Shown here: positions 52,630-60,826 of the stretch, in pieces
Layout of the letters: every line of letters begins with the position of its first letter
Position numbering within the stretch: the first letter of the stretch is position 1
DNA from: an uncultured Eubacteriales bacterium
GTDB taxonomy: Bacteria > Bacillota > Clostridia > Christensenellales > Borkfalkiaceae
Reading direction: 5' to 3'
Length of the DNA stretch: 64,000 nt
NCBI GenBank assembly: GCA_900543915.1
Contig: UQTB01000007.1
Coordinates: forward strand, 1 to 64,000
The notes under the pieces: generated by a model
What the model was told of the DNA's origin: nothing
The model's input: the letters and a program-made list of their open reading frames with translations, nothing else
The model's database searches: none
Program-made: the position numbers and the translations under genes

Positions 52630-54452
52630 GAAAACTTTACGTGAGAGGCTTTTTTCTGTTGCTCGCCGCGGTAATGCTGATTTCGGCATCTGCGTGCGGC
52701 GGCAAAGAGTCGGGCGTATACGATCTGAACGATCACGCGTTTACGCTCTCGCAGCTGTCCGGGAAGGACGCGCTCGGGCGGGAAATTTCCCCCGCCGGGG
52801 CGAGCGCGGAGAAAAAATACGTCGGAGTCTATTATTTCCCCTGGTTTGACCGCATTCACTACGACAATGTGTACGATATTTCCGAAATCATGGCAAAATA
52901 CGAGAAAAGCGTAGGCGATCCAACCAATCCGCTCTGGGCGCTCGACGGGGCGTATTACGATCCGTCTGTGAGCCCCGTCGGTGCCTTCCACTACTGGCAG
53001 GAGCCGCTCTTCGGCTACTACCGTTCATCCGATCCGTGGATCGTGCGGCGGCATCTCGAATTGCTGTCGTACGCGCAAGTGGATTTCATCATGATGGATT
53101 TTACGAACGGCGTTATTTACAGCGAAACGACCATAGCGCTGCTGGACGCGATCAGGGAGATGCTTTCGCAGGGGATCTCCGTCCCGCGCATGGCCTTTAT
53201 GCTCCCCAACAATGAAAAATCGCCGGATACGTTAGACGAATTGTGGGAAAAAGTGCTGTGCAAGGGCGAGTATGCGGATTGTTTCTTCGCGGCGGACGAA
53301 GAGATGAACCCCTCCGGAAATCCCCTCGTCACGGGAGATTTCTCCCGCGTTACCGATCAGACCATACTCGCAAATATCTGGGCGAAGGGAATGTTCTGGG
53401 CGTACAGCACGGAGAATAAAGATTATTTCCCGGCCGGGGATATCCGCATCCGTCAGGGAAACTTCAACGGGATGATGGCGGTCAACGTCGGCATCAACAC
53501 GAGCTGGTTTTCGGACTGCTATCTCTATCCGGACGCGACAAGCGTCTACGGAAGGGGCTGGACGCCGGACGATCCCTGGGCACAGGGAACCGGCACAGAA
53601 AACGTCGCCGCGGGCACGCTCTTTCAGTATCAGTTCGACTATGCAGTCAGTCAGGACGTCGATCTCATCTTTATTTCCTGCTGGAATGAGTGGGCAGCGC
53701 AGAAACAGTCCTCGCTCACAAACGACTATCAGACTTCCCGCAAAGCGGTATTTGTAGATACGTTCAGCGAGGCGTTTTCCAAGGATATCGAACCTGCCAA
53801 GGGTCCGCTGGGGGACAATTACTATATGCAGCTCGTGAGCCTGGTGCGCAAATTCAAGGGGGAGGAGACCTCTGCTGCTGAGCACGGCAGGTATACCGTC
53901 GACCTTTCGGCCGGCATGGAAGCATGGGAAGAGATTCCCGGAAATTATCTGGATCCGGAAGGAGACGCGGTCATCCGCGATTATCCGGGGACGGATCCCG
54001 CCGTCACGTACCGCGACGACACCGCGCGCAACGATATCGTGCGGCTGAAATTTGCCAATGACGAACATACCTTCTACGCGATGATCGAAACTGCCCGTGA
54101 AATTACACCCTACGAGGCGGGAGACGCATCGTGGATGAATCTCTATCTGGAATGCGGCGGCGAAGGTATGAACGGATACGACTTTGTCGTACAGCGGGAC
54201 GGGGATGAAATGAAGTTATACGCAGTCGCGGCGGACGGGACAAAGACGGTAAAAGGCGCGGTTGCCTGGCGCTGCGAGGGGAACCGCCTGTTCCTTTCCC
54301 TGCCTCTTTCCGGTTTGAGCGTCGGCGCGGAGGAAGAAATCGGCATCAAGGCGACCGATCACATACAGGCGTTCGGCGACGCGATGGATTTCTACGTCAG
54401 CGGCGACAGCGCCCCTATCGGCAGGCTCAATTATGCCTACCGCGTGGCGTGA
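52626..54452 (+). CDS. GH99/WbsX-like lipoprotein, copy 1
   Basis: A 608-residue lipoprotein (lipobox SAC, Cys24). The barrel resembles GH99/GH71 and the WbsX family: GVYYFPWF; FHYWQEPLFGYYRSSDPW; VDFIMMDFTNGV; and the late SCWNEWAAQKQ. A C-terminal beta domain from about residue 410 (IVRLKFANDEHTFYAMIETA) is probably carbohydrate binding. It would act on a glycan outside the membrane. Exact activity is unknown, since WbsX-like proteins are poorly studied. It is translationally coupled to the permease gene and paralogous to the next gene. Confidence 0.72.
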   Translation: MRKLYVRGFFLLLAAVMLISASACGGKESGVYDLNDHAFTLSQLSGKDALGREISPAGASAEKKYVGVYYFPWFDRIHYDNVYDISEIMAKYEKSVGDPTNPLWALDGAYYDPSVSPVGAFHYWQEPLFGYYRSSDPWIVRRHLELLSYAQVDFIMMDFTNGVIYSETTIALLDAIREMLSQGISVPRMAFMLPNNEKSPDTLDELWEKVLCKGEYADCFFAADEEMNPSGNPLVTGDFSRVTDQTILANIWAKGMFWAYSTENKDYFPAGDIRIRQGNFNGMMAVNVGINTSWFSDCYLYPDATSVYGRGWTPDDPWAQGTGTENVAAGTLFQYQFDYAVSQDVDLIFISCWNEWAAQKQSSLTNDYQTSRKAVFVDTFSEAFSKDIEPAKGPLGDNYYMQLVSLVRKFKGEETSAAEHGRYTVDLSAGMEAWEEIPGNYLDPEGDAVIRDYPGTDPAVTYRDDTARNDIVRLKFANDEHTFYAMIETAREITPYEAGDASWMNLYLECGGEGMNGYDFVVQRDGDEMKLYAVAADGTKTVKGAVAWRCEGNRLFLSLPLSGLSVGAEEEIGIKATDHIQAFGDAMDFYVSGDSAPIGRLNYAYRVA

Positions 54453-54459
54453 GGATAAT

Positions 54460-56337
54460 ATGGGAAAAGGAAAGATCGCTGCGGTTGCCGTCGCCGCGTG
54501 TATGCTTTTGCAGAGCGCAGGCTTATTCGGTTGCGGAGGGAATATGAAAGAAAACAAACAGGGCGTATATGCGCTCTCTGATCAGGAATTTACGCTTTCT
54601 CAGCTTGCGGGCACGGATGCGCTCGGCAGGCGCGTGGAACCCACCGGCGGAAACATCGGGGGAAAATACGTCGCGGTCTACTTCTTCGTGTGGTTCGGCA
54701 CCCACTCTCAGCGGATCTACGACATCGGGGAATTGCTGGAAGAATACGAAGACGGCGTGCGGGGAAATCTGAAAAGCCCGCTTTGGGCGACGGAGGGGGA
54801 ATATTACAATGCGGAAATCAGCCCGAACGGGGAATTTCACTACTGGGGACAGCCGCTGTACGGCTATTACGATTCTTCCGATCCCTGGGTAATCCGCCGC
54901 CAACTGGAAATTCTCACGTATGCGCAGGTGGACTGCCTGATGCTCGATTATACCAACAACGTGGTCTATGAAAAGGCAACCAAAGCGGTTTTGGACGCAA
55001 TTTCCGAACTGCAGTCCGCCGGACTGGATACGCCGCGGGTGGCGTTCATGGTATCCGCCGTCAACGGCGAACACGTCAATTCCTCGCTCAGACGCATTCA
55101 TGAAAATTACCTCTCCGAAGAAAAATACAGGAATTGTCTGTTTACAGGGGGAACGGATATCAATCCTTCCGGGAATCCCCTCGTCGTCGGCAAAATGGAT
55201 GCCGTTTCACCGGATCTCTTAGAGGGAATCTGGATGAAGAATCTGCAATGGCACGGCGTCGCATACGACGAGAATAATTATCCCGCGATGTCCGAACAGG
55301 TCTACCAGGAAAATCACAACGGCTATATGAGCGTTACCACTGAAGTCTACAGTCCCGCGCATGATGTCACCGAGATTTCCTGGTGTACGGATCCTTACCT
55401 GTATCCGGAAAGGGATCTGATCCGCGGCAGAGGCTGGACGCCGGGGGATACAGACAATGGAACCGATCCGGATAAAGTAGCGGCAGGAGCCTGTTTTCAG
55501 ATGCAGTGGGATACCGTATTTTCGGATTCCGGCGTAAAATTTCTGCAGGTTCAGACCTGGAACGAATGGGCTGCGCAGAAGCAGTCCGATCTCGTGAAAC
55601 CCTATCACACCGCCAAGCGCGCTGTCTTCGTGGATACGTTCAACGAGCCGTTCTCGCGGGACATCGAGCCGGTCGCCGGCCGCCTGAAAGACAATTATTA
55701 CATGCAGCTGGTGGAAAATATCCGCCGATTTAAAGGGAAATCCGCGGACGGCGCCGCCGCGCACGGACGTAAGACGATCGATATCTATGAGGGCTTCGCG
55801 CCGTGGAAAGACGTGCCCGGCAACTATCTGGATCTCGACGGCGAGACGGTCCCGCGCAACTACAAGAGCGTAGATCCGCAGATCGTCTATCAGGATGATT
55901 CCGCCCGCAACGATATCGTCCGCCTGAAAATCGCGAACGACGGCGAACAGCTCTATGTCATGGCAGAGACAAAAAAGGACGTCACAGCGCATCGGGAAGG
56001 AGACAAAAGCTGGATGAACCTCTATCTCGCCGCCGGCGGTACGGGCGGCTGGGAAAATTACGATTACATCGTGAACGCCCTGCCTGCCGCTGATGGAACC
56101 ACGTCTGTCGAGCGGTTTTGCGGAGAAAGGCGGGAAACGGTCGGGAAAGCGCGGTATCATGTTGAGGGAAACCGCATCTTTTTCGCGGTTCCGCTTTCCT
56201 TTTTCGGCGGGAAGAGCGGGGATACGATTGAAATCAAGGCGACGGACAACGTGGCGGAGGGAGATATCATGAATTTTTACATCAGCGGAGAGTGCGCGCC
56301 GGCCGGCAGACTCAATTACGCGTATCGGCTGGCGTGA
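54460..56337 (+). CDS. GH99/WbsX-like lipoprotein, copy 2
   Basis: A 625-residue lipoprotein (lipobox FGC, Cys25) colinear with the previous product: AVYFFVWFGTHS, FHYWGQPLYGYYDSSDPW, VDCLMLDYTNNV, QTWNEWAAQKQ and the same final residues GRLNYAYRLA (RLNYAYRVA in copy 1). The pair arose by tandem duplication and has since diverged well beyond recent copies. Conserved blocks around the barrel suggest both are active, perhaps on different linkages. GAGGA precedes the ATG at 54460; the frame opens at 54433 inside the previous gene. Confidence 0.72.
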   Translation: MGKGKIAAVAVAACMLLQSAGLFGCGGNMKENKQGVYALSDQEFTLSQLAGTDALGRRVEPTGGNIGGKYVAVYFFVWFGTHSQRIYDIGELLEEYEDGVRGNLKSPLWATEGEYYNAEISPNGEFHYWGQPLYGYYDSSDPWVIRRQLEILTYAQVDCLMLDYTNNVVYEKATKAVLDAISELQSAGLDTPRVAFMVSAVNGEHVNSSLRRIHENYLSEEKYRNCLFTGGTDINPSGNPLVVGKMDAVSPDLLEGIWMKNLQWHGVAYDENNYPAMSEQVYQENHNGYMSVTTEVYSPAHDVTEISWCTDPYLYPERDLIRGRGWTPGDTDNGTDPDKVAAGACFQMQWDTVFSDSGVKFLQVQTWNEWAAQKQSDLVKPYHTAKRAVFVDTFNEPFSRDIEPVAGRLKDNYYMQLVENIRRFKGKSADGAAAHGRKTIDIYEGFAPWKDVPGNYLDLDGETVPRNYKSVDPQIVYQDDSARNDIVRLKIANDGEQLYVMAETKKDVTAHREGDKSWMNLYLAAGGTGGWENYDYIVNALPAADGTTSVERFCGERRETVGKARYHVEGNRIFFAVPLSFFGGKSGDTIEIKATDNVAEGDIMNFYISGECAPAGRLNYAYRLA

Positions 56338-56346
56338 GGTGCGGTT

Positions 56347-57495
56347 ATGGATTTTTTTGACCGATATCACAATTTAAAGGCGCGGCTTGCACCGTTCAGA
56401 CTGAGAACGGATTACGAGACGGTCAAGACGGTCGCTGCAATCGACGCGCTGGCGGATCGGGCGGACGTCATTCATTACGGCAACATCCCCGGCGGAAAGA
56501 TCTTGGATAATCCCGTCGGGATCGACGAAAACAATCTCTTTTCGCGCGCGCTGGCGCATCTCGAAGCGCTGGAACGCGGGGAGTTTCCTCTGCTCGGAAA
56601 ATTCACCGAACCGGGAATTTCTCTTGCCGATCACTCCTTTTTTGAAAAAGACGGCTTGCTCCATCTGTTTTACAACCGCGGATTCGTCGGTTACGACTGG
56701 CCGGAGCGCTCAGTAGAACTGATCGGCCATGCGGTCACTGAAAATTTGACGGATTGGAAAATCCTTCCTCCCGCGGTCAGCGTGACGGCTGGCCAGCACG
56801 ATTCGTTCTCCGTCTGGTCGCCCTGCGTGCTGGAAAAAGACGGGCAGTATTACATGTTTTATACGGGCGTCAACCGCAATATTGCCCAGGCGACCTGCCT
56901 TGCCGTTTCCGATGATCTGATCAGGTGGAACAAAGTGAAAGAGAACCCAGTCTATCGTCCGGGAGACTGGGCGCCCTGGGGGGAGGACCGCTGGTCGGAC
57001 TGCCGCGACTGCTTCATTCTCAAAGAGGGTTCCCGTTATTATCAGTATTTCTGCACGACGGCATATACCGACGGAGAGCATACGCGCAACGCGGTGGGGA
57101 TCGCTTCTTCGGCCGACCTGATTCATTGGCAGGACGAATGCCGCTTTCTGCCAAAAGGGTGCGCCCACATGCCGGAATCTCCCTTTGTAATCCGGCGCGG
57201 CGCGCGATTTTACCTCTTCTACACCAACTGCGGGCAGGGGACCTGTTACGCGGTTGCAGACAACCCTCTCGGGCCGTGGGAGGAACGGGGGCTTCTGATC
57301 GGCGATCCTCAACATACGGGCGACCTGGCGCACGTGCCGTCGTGCAGTGAAGTGTTTTGTTTTTGCGGCAGGTGGTATATTTCCTTTGCAACGCGCCTGC
57401 CGGGCAACGAGCAGTATCTGGAGCTGATGGATTTTTTCTGGAACGAAGACGGTACTGTTTCCGTGGGCGAAAAGGTCGTACGGCCTGTCAAATAA
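56347..57495 (+). CDS. Five-bladed-propeller glycosidase (GH43/GH32-like)
   Basis: A 382-residue cytoplasmic protein. Blade motifs repeat through it: SLADHSFFEKDGLLHLFYNR (candidate nucleophile Asp), WSPCVLEKDGQYYMFYTG, SDCRDCFILKEGSRYYQYF (Asp) and MPESPFVIRRGARFYLFY (candidate acid Glu). This places it in the GH43/GH32/GH68 superfamily rather than a specific family. GH130-type phosphorylases have a similar fold and are not excluded. It lies 9 bases after the second WbsX-like gene and should process the sugar brought in by the second transporter. Confidence 0.72.
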   Translation: MDFFDRYHNLKARLAPFRLRTDYETVKTVAAIDALADRADVIHYGNIPGGKILDNPVGIDENNLFSRALAHLEALERGEFPLLGKFTEPGISLADHSFFEKDGLLHLFYNRGFVGYDWPERSVELIGHAVTENLTDWKILPPAVSVTAGQHDSFSVWSPCVLEKDGQYYMFYTGVNRNIAQATCLAVSDDLIRWNKVKENPVYRPGDWAPWGEDRWSDCRDCFILKEGSRYYQYFCTTAYTDGEHTRNAVGIASSADLIHWQDECRFLPKGCAHMPESPFVIRRGARFYLFYTNCGQGTCYAVADNPLGPWEERGLLIGDPQHTGDLAHVPSCSEVFCFCGRWYISFATRLPGNEQYLELMDFFWNEDGTVSVGEKVVRPVK

Positions 57496-57496
57496 A

Positions 57497-58033
57497 ATGT
57501 TCGTCGCCGCACAGATTGCCGGGGGATTCGCGATCGCCGTTCTCCTGGCTTATTCGATCGTAAAAGTGACGAGCAGGACGATTCTGTTCTGCAACATCGT
57601 CATCAATCTGCTTTGGGCGGTGCATTATCTGTTGCTCGGAGCGTATACGGGGTGCGCCTGCAGCTTGCTTTTTACGCTGATGGTCACCGTTTATTTTTTC
57701 AAAAACAGCTGCCGGTTCCTGTCGGGAATCCATATTCCTCTGATATTCGCCGCCGTATTTATCCTATTCGGCGCGCTGACTTGGGAAGGTACGTCTTCGT
57801 TGCTGCCGATTGTGATCAATCTGATCCTGACGGCGGCGATGTGGATGGACAGGGAAATCGTCATCAAGGGGATGTGTATTCCCGTCGCGGCGATGTGGGT
57901 GGTGTATAACTGCTTTTATCTTTCTTATATCGGCATCATCGGGCAGGCTCTTTCCTTTCTCTTTCATTCAATATATGTGATCATGTATATAGGGCGAAAA
58001 AAGCGGGAAGAAAAGCCGCGGGAGGAAACGTGA
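57497..58033 (+). CDS. YgjV family membrane protein
   Basis: A 178-residue protein with about six hydrophobic segments, of the YgjV/inner-membrane family. The pattern FVAAQIAGGFAIAVLLAYSI, LLWAVHYLLLGAYTG and IGQALSFLFHSIYVI is typical. The family has no established function; it could be a small-molecule carrier. It sits between a glycosidase and ribokinase and overlaps the latter by GTGA, so it may belong to sugar metabolism here. Confidence 0.75.
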   Translation: MFVAAQIAGGFAIAVLLAYSIVKVTSRTILFCNIVINLLWAVHYLLLGAYTGCACSLLFTLMVTVYFFKNSCRFLSGIHIPLIFAAVFILFGALTWEGTSSLLPIVINLILTAAMWMDREIVIKGMCIPVAAMWVVYNCFYLSYIGIIGQALSFLFHSIYVIMYIGRKKREEKPREET

Positions 58034-58923
58034 AAAAAATTTTAATTCTGGGGAGCATCAACATCGACCTGACAATCGAAACGCCTTACATTCCCGCCGC
58101 GGGCGAGACGGTCACGGGGCGCAATTTTCTCGTGAATCCGGGAGGCAAAGGCGCTAATCAGGCGGTTGCCGCGCGACGGCTGGGCGGCACAGTCTGTTTT
58201 TCCGGCTGCGTGGGTGACGATGCGTTCGGAAGGGAGTCGATGGAAAATTTTCAACGCTGCGGGCTGGATATCTCCGGCGTGCGCACCGTTGAAAACTGCC
58301 CGACGGGCTGCGCGGTGATAGCGGTCTGCGGCGGGGATAACCGCATTATTCTGGATCGCGGCGCAAATGCCGCCGTCACCTGCGCGGATGCGGACGCGCT
58401 GATCGGGCGGGCCGCGGCGGGAGATATTTTTCTCACACAGCTGGAGATCGATCTTTCCGTGGTGGGGTACGCACTGCGTCGGGCAAAGGAAAGCGGGCTT
58501 TATACCGTTCTGAATCCGGCTCCCGCCGACGGAAGAATCGTGCGGTATTTTCCCTATGTCGATCTGATTACGCCGAATGAGAGCGAACTGGCTCTGCTGA
58601 CGGGAGAAAGCGACTGCGCACGGGGCGCGGCAAAACTCGCCGTTCCCGAAGTAGTGGTGACGCGCGGCAAAAAGGGCTATTATTACGTGGGGAAAAGCGG
58701 TTCGTTTTACGGCGGTTGCCCCGCAGTGAAGGCGATCGACACGACGGCTGCGGGGGATACTTTCTGCGGCGCGCTGGCGGCCGAACTGAGCAGGGGAGAG
58801 AAAATCCGGACGGCGCTGACATTTGCCGCCGCTTGTGCGTCGCTGGCCTGCACCCGCCGCGGCGCGCAACAGTCCGTTCCCAGGCGTGAAGAAGCGCTTG
58901 CGTTGCTGCAAAGATCGGATTAA
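58030..58923 (+). CDS. Ribokinase-like PfkB family sugar kinase
   Basis: A 297-residue carbohydrate kinase. The N-terminal ILGSINIDL and NPGGKGANQAVAARRLGG match ribokinase, and the C-terminal PfkB signature DTTAAGDTFCGALAA contains the catalytic Asp. Best reading is ribokinase, phosphorylating ribose released by the nucleoside hydrolase at 48460. Other pentoses or hexoses are possible. Start is GTG 58030 behind GGAGGAAAC and overlapping the stop of the YgjV gene. A weak terminator follows. Confidence 0.88.
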   Translation: MKKILILGSINIDLTIETPYIPAAGETVTGRNFLVNPGGKGANQAVAARRLGGTVCFSGCVGDDAFGRESMENFQRCGLDISGVRTVENCPTGCAVIAVCGGDNRIILDRGANAAVTCADADALIGRAAAGDIFLTQLEIDLSVVGYALRRAKESGLYTVLNPAPADGRIVRYFPYVDLITPNESELALLTGESDCARGAAKLAVPEVVVTRGKKGYYYVGKSGSFYGGCPAVKAIDTTAAGDTFCGALAAELSRGEKIRTALTFAAACASLACTRRGAQQSVPRREEALALLQRSD

Positions 58924-58945
58924 ACCGAGGTTCCGCCCGGTTTTT
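58922..58945 (+). terminator. Weak terminator after the ribokinase-like gene
   Basis: A six-base stem AAACCG / CGGTTT with a ten-base loop and a TT(A) tail, overlapping the stop codon. Confidence 0.45.
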
Positions 58946-59324
58946 AAAAAGCGGGGAAGTGCATTTTCTCTTGGACAAAAAGACGCAAATTGTTATCGGT
59001 TTTACCTTTTGGCAACTCTTATTCTATTGTTGCGTTAATTTGTTTGCTTCCTTTTACTGCGGAGCGAAGAAATAATGCCGAAGTTTCTTGCCGGTTCCCT
59101 GTATTTAAGAGGAAAAGAGCGGGACAAAAGGCAGAAGTTTTTTATACACATTACAGCAATCGTCTCTCTGCGGGGAGGCTATGAAACGGAAGATACGGAA
59201 TCCCGGCGGGCCGGCAGCGGTTCGCCGGGATTTTTCGCGCCAAATTTCAAGCGGCAAAAAAGTAGAGCGGAAAGGAGCTGCCGGAAGCGCTATAATGCGG
59301 GCAGAAGCTGAGAAGGAGGAAAAA
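58946..59324 (+). other. Non-coding leader with an internal terminator
   Basis: About 380 bases without a convincing gene. Short frames start at 58990 and 59075 but have odd composition and no good ribosome binding sites. A strong terminator lies at 59199-59235. A perfect TATAAT at 59291-59296, without a good -35, and an ideal AAGGAGG come just before the gene at 59325. The layout suggests either a small RNA ending at the terminator or an attenuated leader. I could not match it to a known riboswitch. Confidence 0.5.
59199..59235 (+). terminator. Terminator in the leader of the BtrH-like gene
   Basis: Perfect 10-base stem AATCCCGGCG / CGCCGGGATT with a 14-base loop and five T residues. It lies 90 bases before the next start codon and argues against the upstream in-frame start at 59181. 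Confidence 0.8.
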
Positions 59325-60266
59325 ATGCGCAGAAAAGTACTGCCCGGGATCCGCCATTACAACGAGGGTTGGTTCCGTTCCTGCTATTATCATCAGTTGA
59401 TCGCCGGGCTGAGCTATTACGGGATTCCTGCCCAAGCGGTCATCTGCAACTATGCGATGGAAGTCGTCCCCGCCGACCGCCTGACGGATTTCCGCTTTGT
59501 CGAGCGGGATATCCTGAATGAGCGGGATTTTTCCGCTCTGGTCGGCGTGTCGTTGGAACGGCGCCGTCCGCGGGATGTCGTCCGCGCCGCGGTGGAATGC
59601 GTAGACCGCGGCATGCCTCTCATCGTGGCGCTGGATAACTTTTATCTGCCGTATCGCGCGGATTACTACCGGAAATCCCATTATCTGCATTTTGTCCTGG
59701 TATACGGTTACGATCCGGATCTGGGCGCGCTGATCGCGGGCGAACATGAATATACGACCAGTTACGACTTTCAGGAGCGGGCAATTCCGTTTGCTGTCCT
59801 GCAGGAAAGTTACGAGGGATTCCGCGCACATCAGCCGCAGTTTCAGTGGGGCGTCGTGCGGCTGCGGAAAGATCCTTCCGTGCCGGAAAGGAGGCGGGAA
59901 GGGCTGAAAGCGCGGCTGCGCGGCGCGCTGACCGGGCGTGACTTCACCCAATACGGCGCGTTTTACCGCCGCCTGGCGGAAGAGGGGAACTGCGGATATG
60001 AGCTCGCCGCCCTTCAGGATGCGGCCATCCGTTCCGCCTCTTTTTTCCCCGCGTTGGTCCATCAGTGCCGCGTGATCGGCGCGGGTACGCCGCTTGCGGA
60101 GCTGGCGGAGACCGTCTGGCAGGACGCATGCTTCATGCGCAGCATCGTGATCAAAGCGCGCTGCAAAGAGGAGCCGGAGTCCATTGTTTCCCCGCGCATG
60201 CGCGCAAAAGCGCGGGAAATCGACGCGTCGTTGGAGGAAATGAACGGATGGATCAGGAGATGCTGA
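59325..60266 (+). CDS. BtrH-like (C39-fold) protein
   Basis: A 313-residue cytoplasmic protein (start chosen after AAGGAGG). The N-terminal half matches the BtrH_N pattern: an early Cys20 in GWFRSCYYHQLIAGLSYYG, then VALDNFYLPYRADYY and KSHYLHFVLVYGYDPD with candidate His119/His122 and Asp130. This is a papain/C39-like fold. BtrH itself transfers an acyl group in butirosin synthesis, and other members sit in natural-product clusters. The C-terminal half is helical and Arg-rich. No carrier protein or synthetase is nearby, so the substrate is open. Overlaps the next gene by 19 bases. Confidence 0.65.
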   Translation: MRRKVLPGIRHYNEGWFRSCYYHQLIAGLSYYGIPAQAVICNYAMEVVPADRLTDFRFVERDILNERDFSALVGVSLERRRPRDVVRAAVECVDRGMPLIVALDNFYLPYRADYYRKSHYLHFVLVYGYDPDLGALIAGEHEYTTSYDFQERAIPFAVLQESYEGFRAHQPQFQWGVVRLRKDPSVPERRREGLKARLRGALTGRDFTQYGAFYRRLAEEGNCGYELAALQDAAIRSASFFPALVHQCRVIGAGTPLAELAETVWQDACFMRSIVIKARCKEEPESIVSPRMRAKAREIDASLEEMNGWIRRC

Positions 60267-60805
60267 CATACGTCGACCTCGCTCCTTACTGCAACGTGCG
60301 GTGGATCAAGCGGGGAAAGGAGAGAATCGGCGGGGTAGAGGGTGTCTATCTGGACGGCGCTTATCTGCGCGGCGGAAAGCTCGAAGGGGCGGGCTTTTCC
60401 TTTCTGCCTCCGGCAGAGGGAAGCGACTGCGTTTCCTGTGCAGGGCAGTTTATCCCCCTTCCGTGCTGCGCCGCGCGTTACCTCGATCTGGCCGCGTTTC
60501 CCGTTTACGGCAGCTTTCGGGAGCCGTTCCGGATTCTGTTTGCGGACGGGGCTGTGCGGGAAGAAAAACGCTATTTTAAAGACGTCGTGCATTGTTTTTC
60601 CCCGCTGTATCTGACCGCAGACGGCGCGCGCTATTACGACGGAGGAATGCCGCTTTTATCCTTCCATTTTCAGCAGGACGGGGCCTGCAGGACGGGTATG
60701 CTGCGCGCGCACCGCATTTTTTTCGGGGAGGGGGAGCGCCCCGTCGGCGCGACGCTCCCCGCCAACGAACTGCTGCACGTCATCGGCATGACGTTGGGAA
60801 CATAG
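60248..60805 (+). CDS. Galactose-binding-like single-domain protein
   Basis: A 185-residue cytoplasmic protein starting at ATG 60248, ten bases after GGAGG. The sequence follows the beta-sandwich layout seen at the ends of some glycosidases: VYLDGAYLRGGKLEGAGFSF, VSCAGQFIPLPCCAARYLDL, AFPVYGSF and RILFADGAVREEKRYFKDV. The second half has IFFGEGERPVGATLP. This resembles a carbohydrate-binding domain without a catalytic partner. Confidence in the fold is moderate; the role is unknown. It is translationally coupled to the BtrH-like gene. Confidence 0.55.
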   Translation: MDQEMLTYVDLAPYCNVRWIKRGKERIGGVEGVYLDGAYLRGGKLEGAGFSFLPPAEGSDCVSCAGQFIPLPCCAARYLDLAAFPVYGSFREPFRILFADGAVREEKRYFKDVVHCFSPLYLTADGARYYDGGMPLLSFHFQQDGACRTGMLRAHRIFFGEGERPVGATLPANELLHVIGMTLGT

Positions 60806-60826
60806 AACAAATCAGGAGGAAATCAA

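Noticed and set aside
59181..59324. N-terminal 48-residue extension of the BtrH-like protein
   Set aside because: It runs through a terminator and is Arg/Lys/Gly-rich; the ATG at 59325 has a perfect AAGGAGG.
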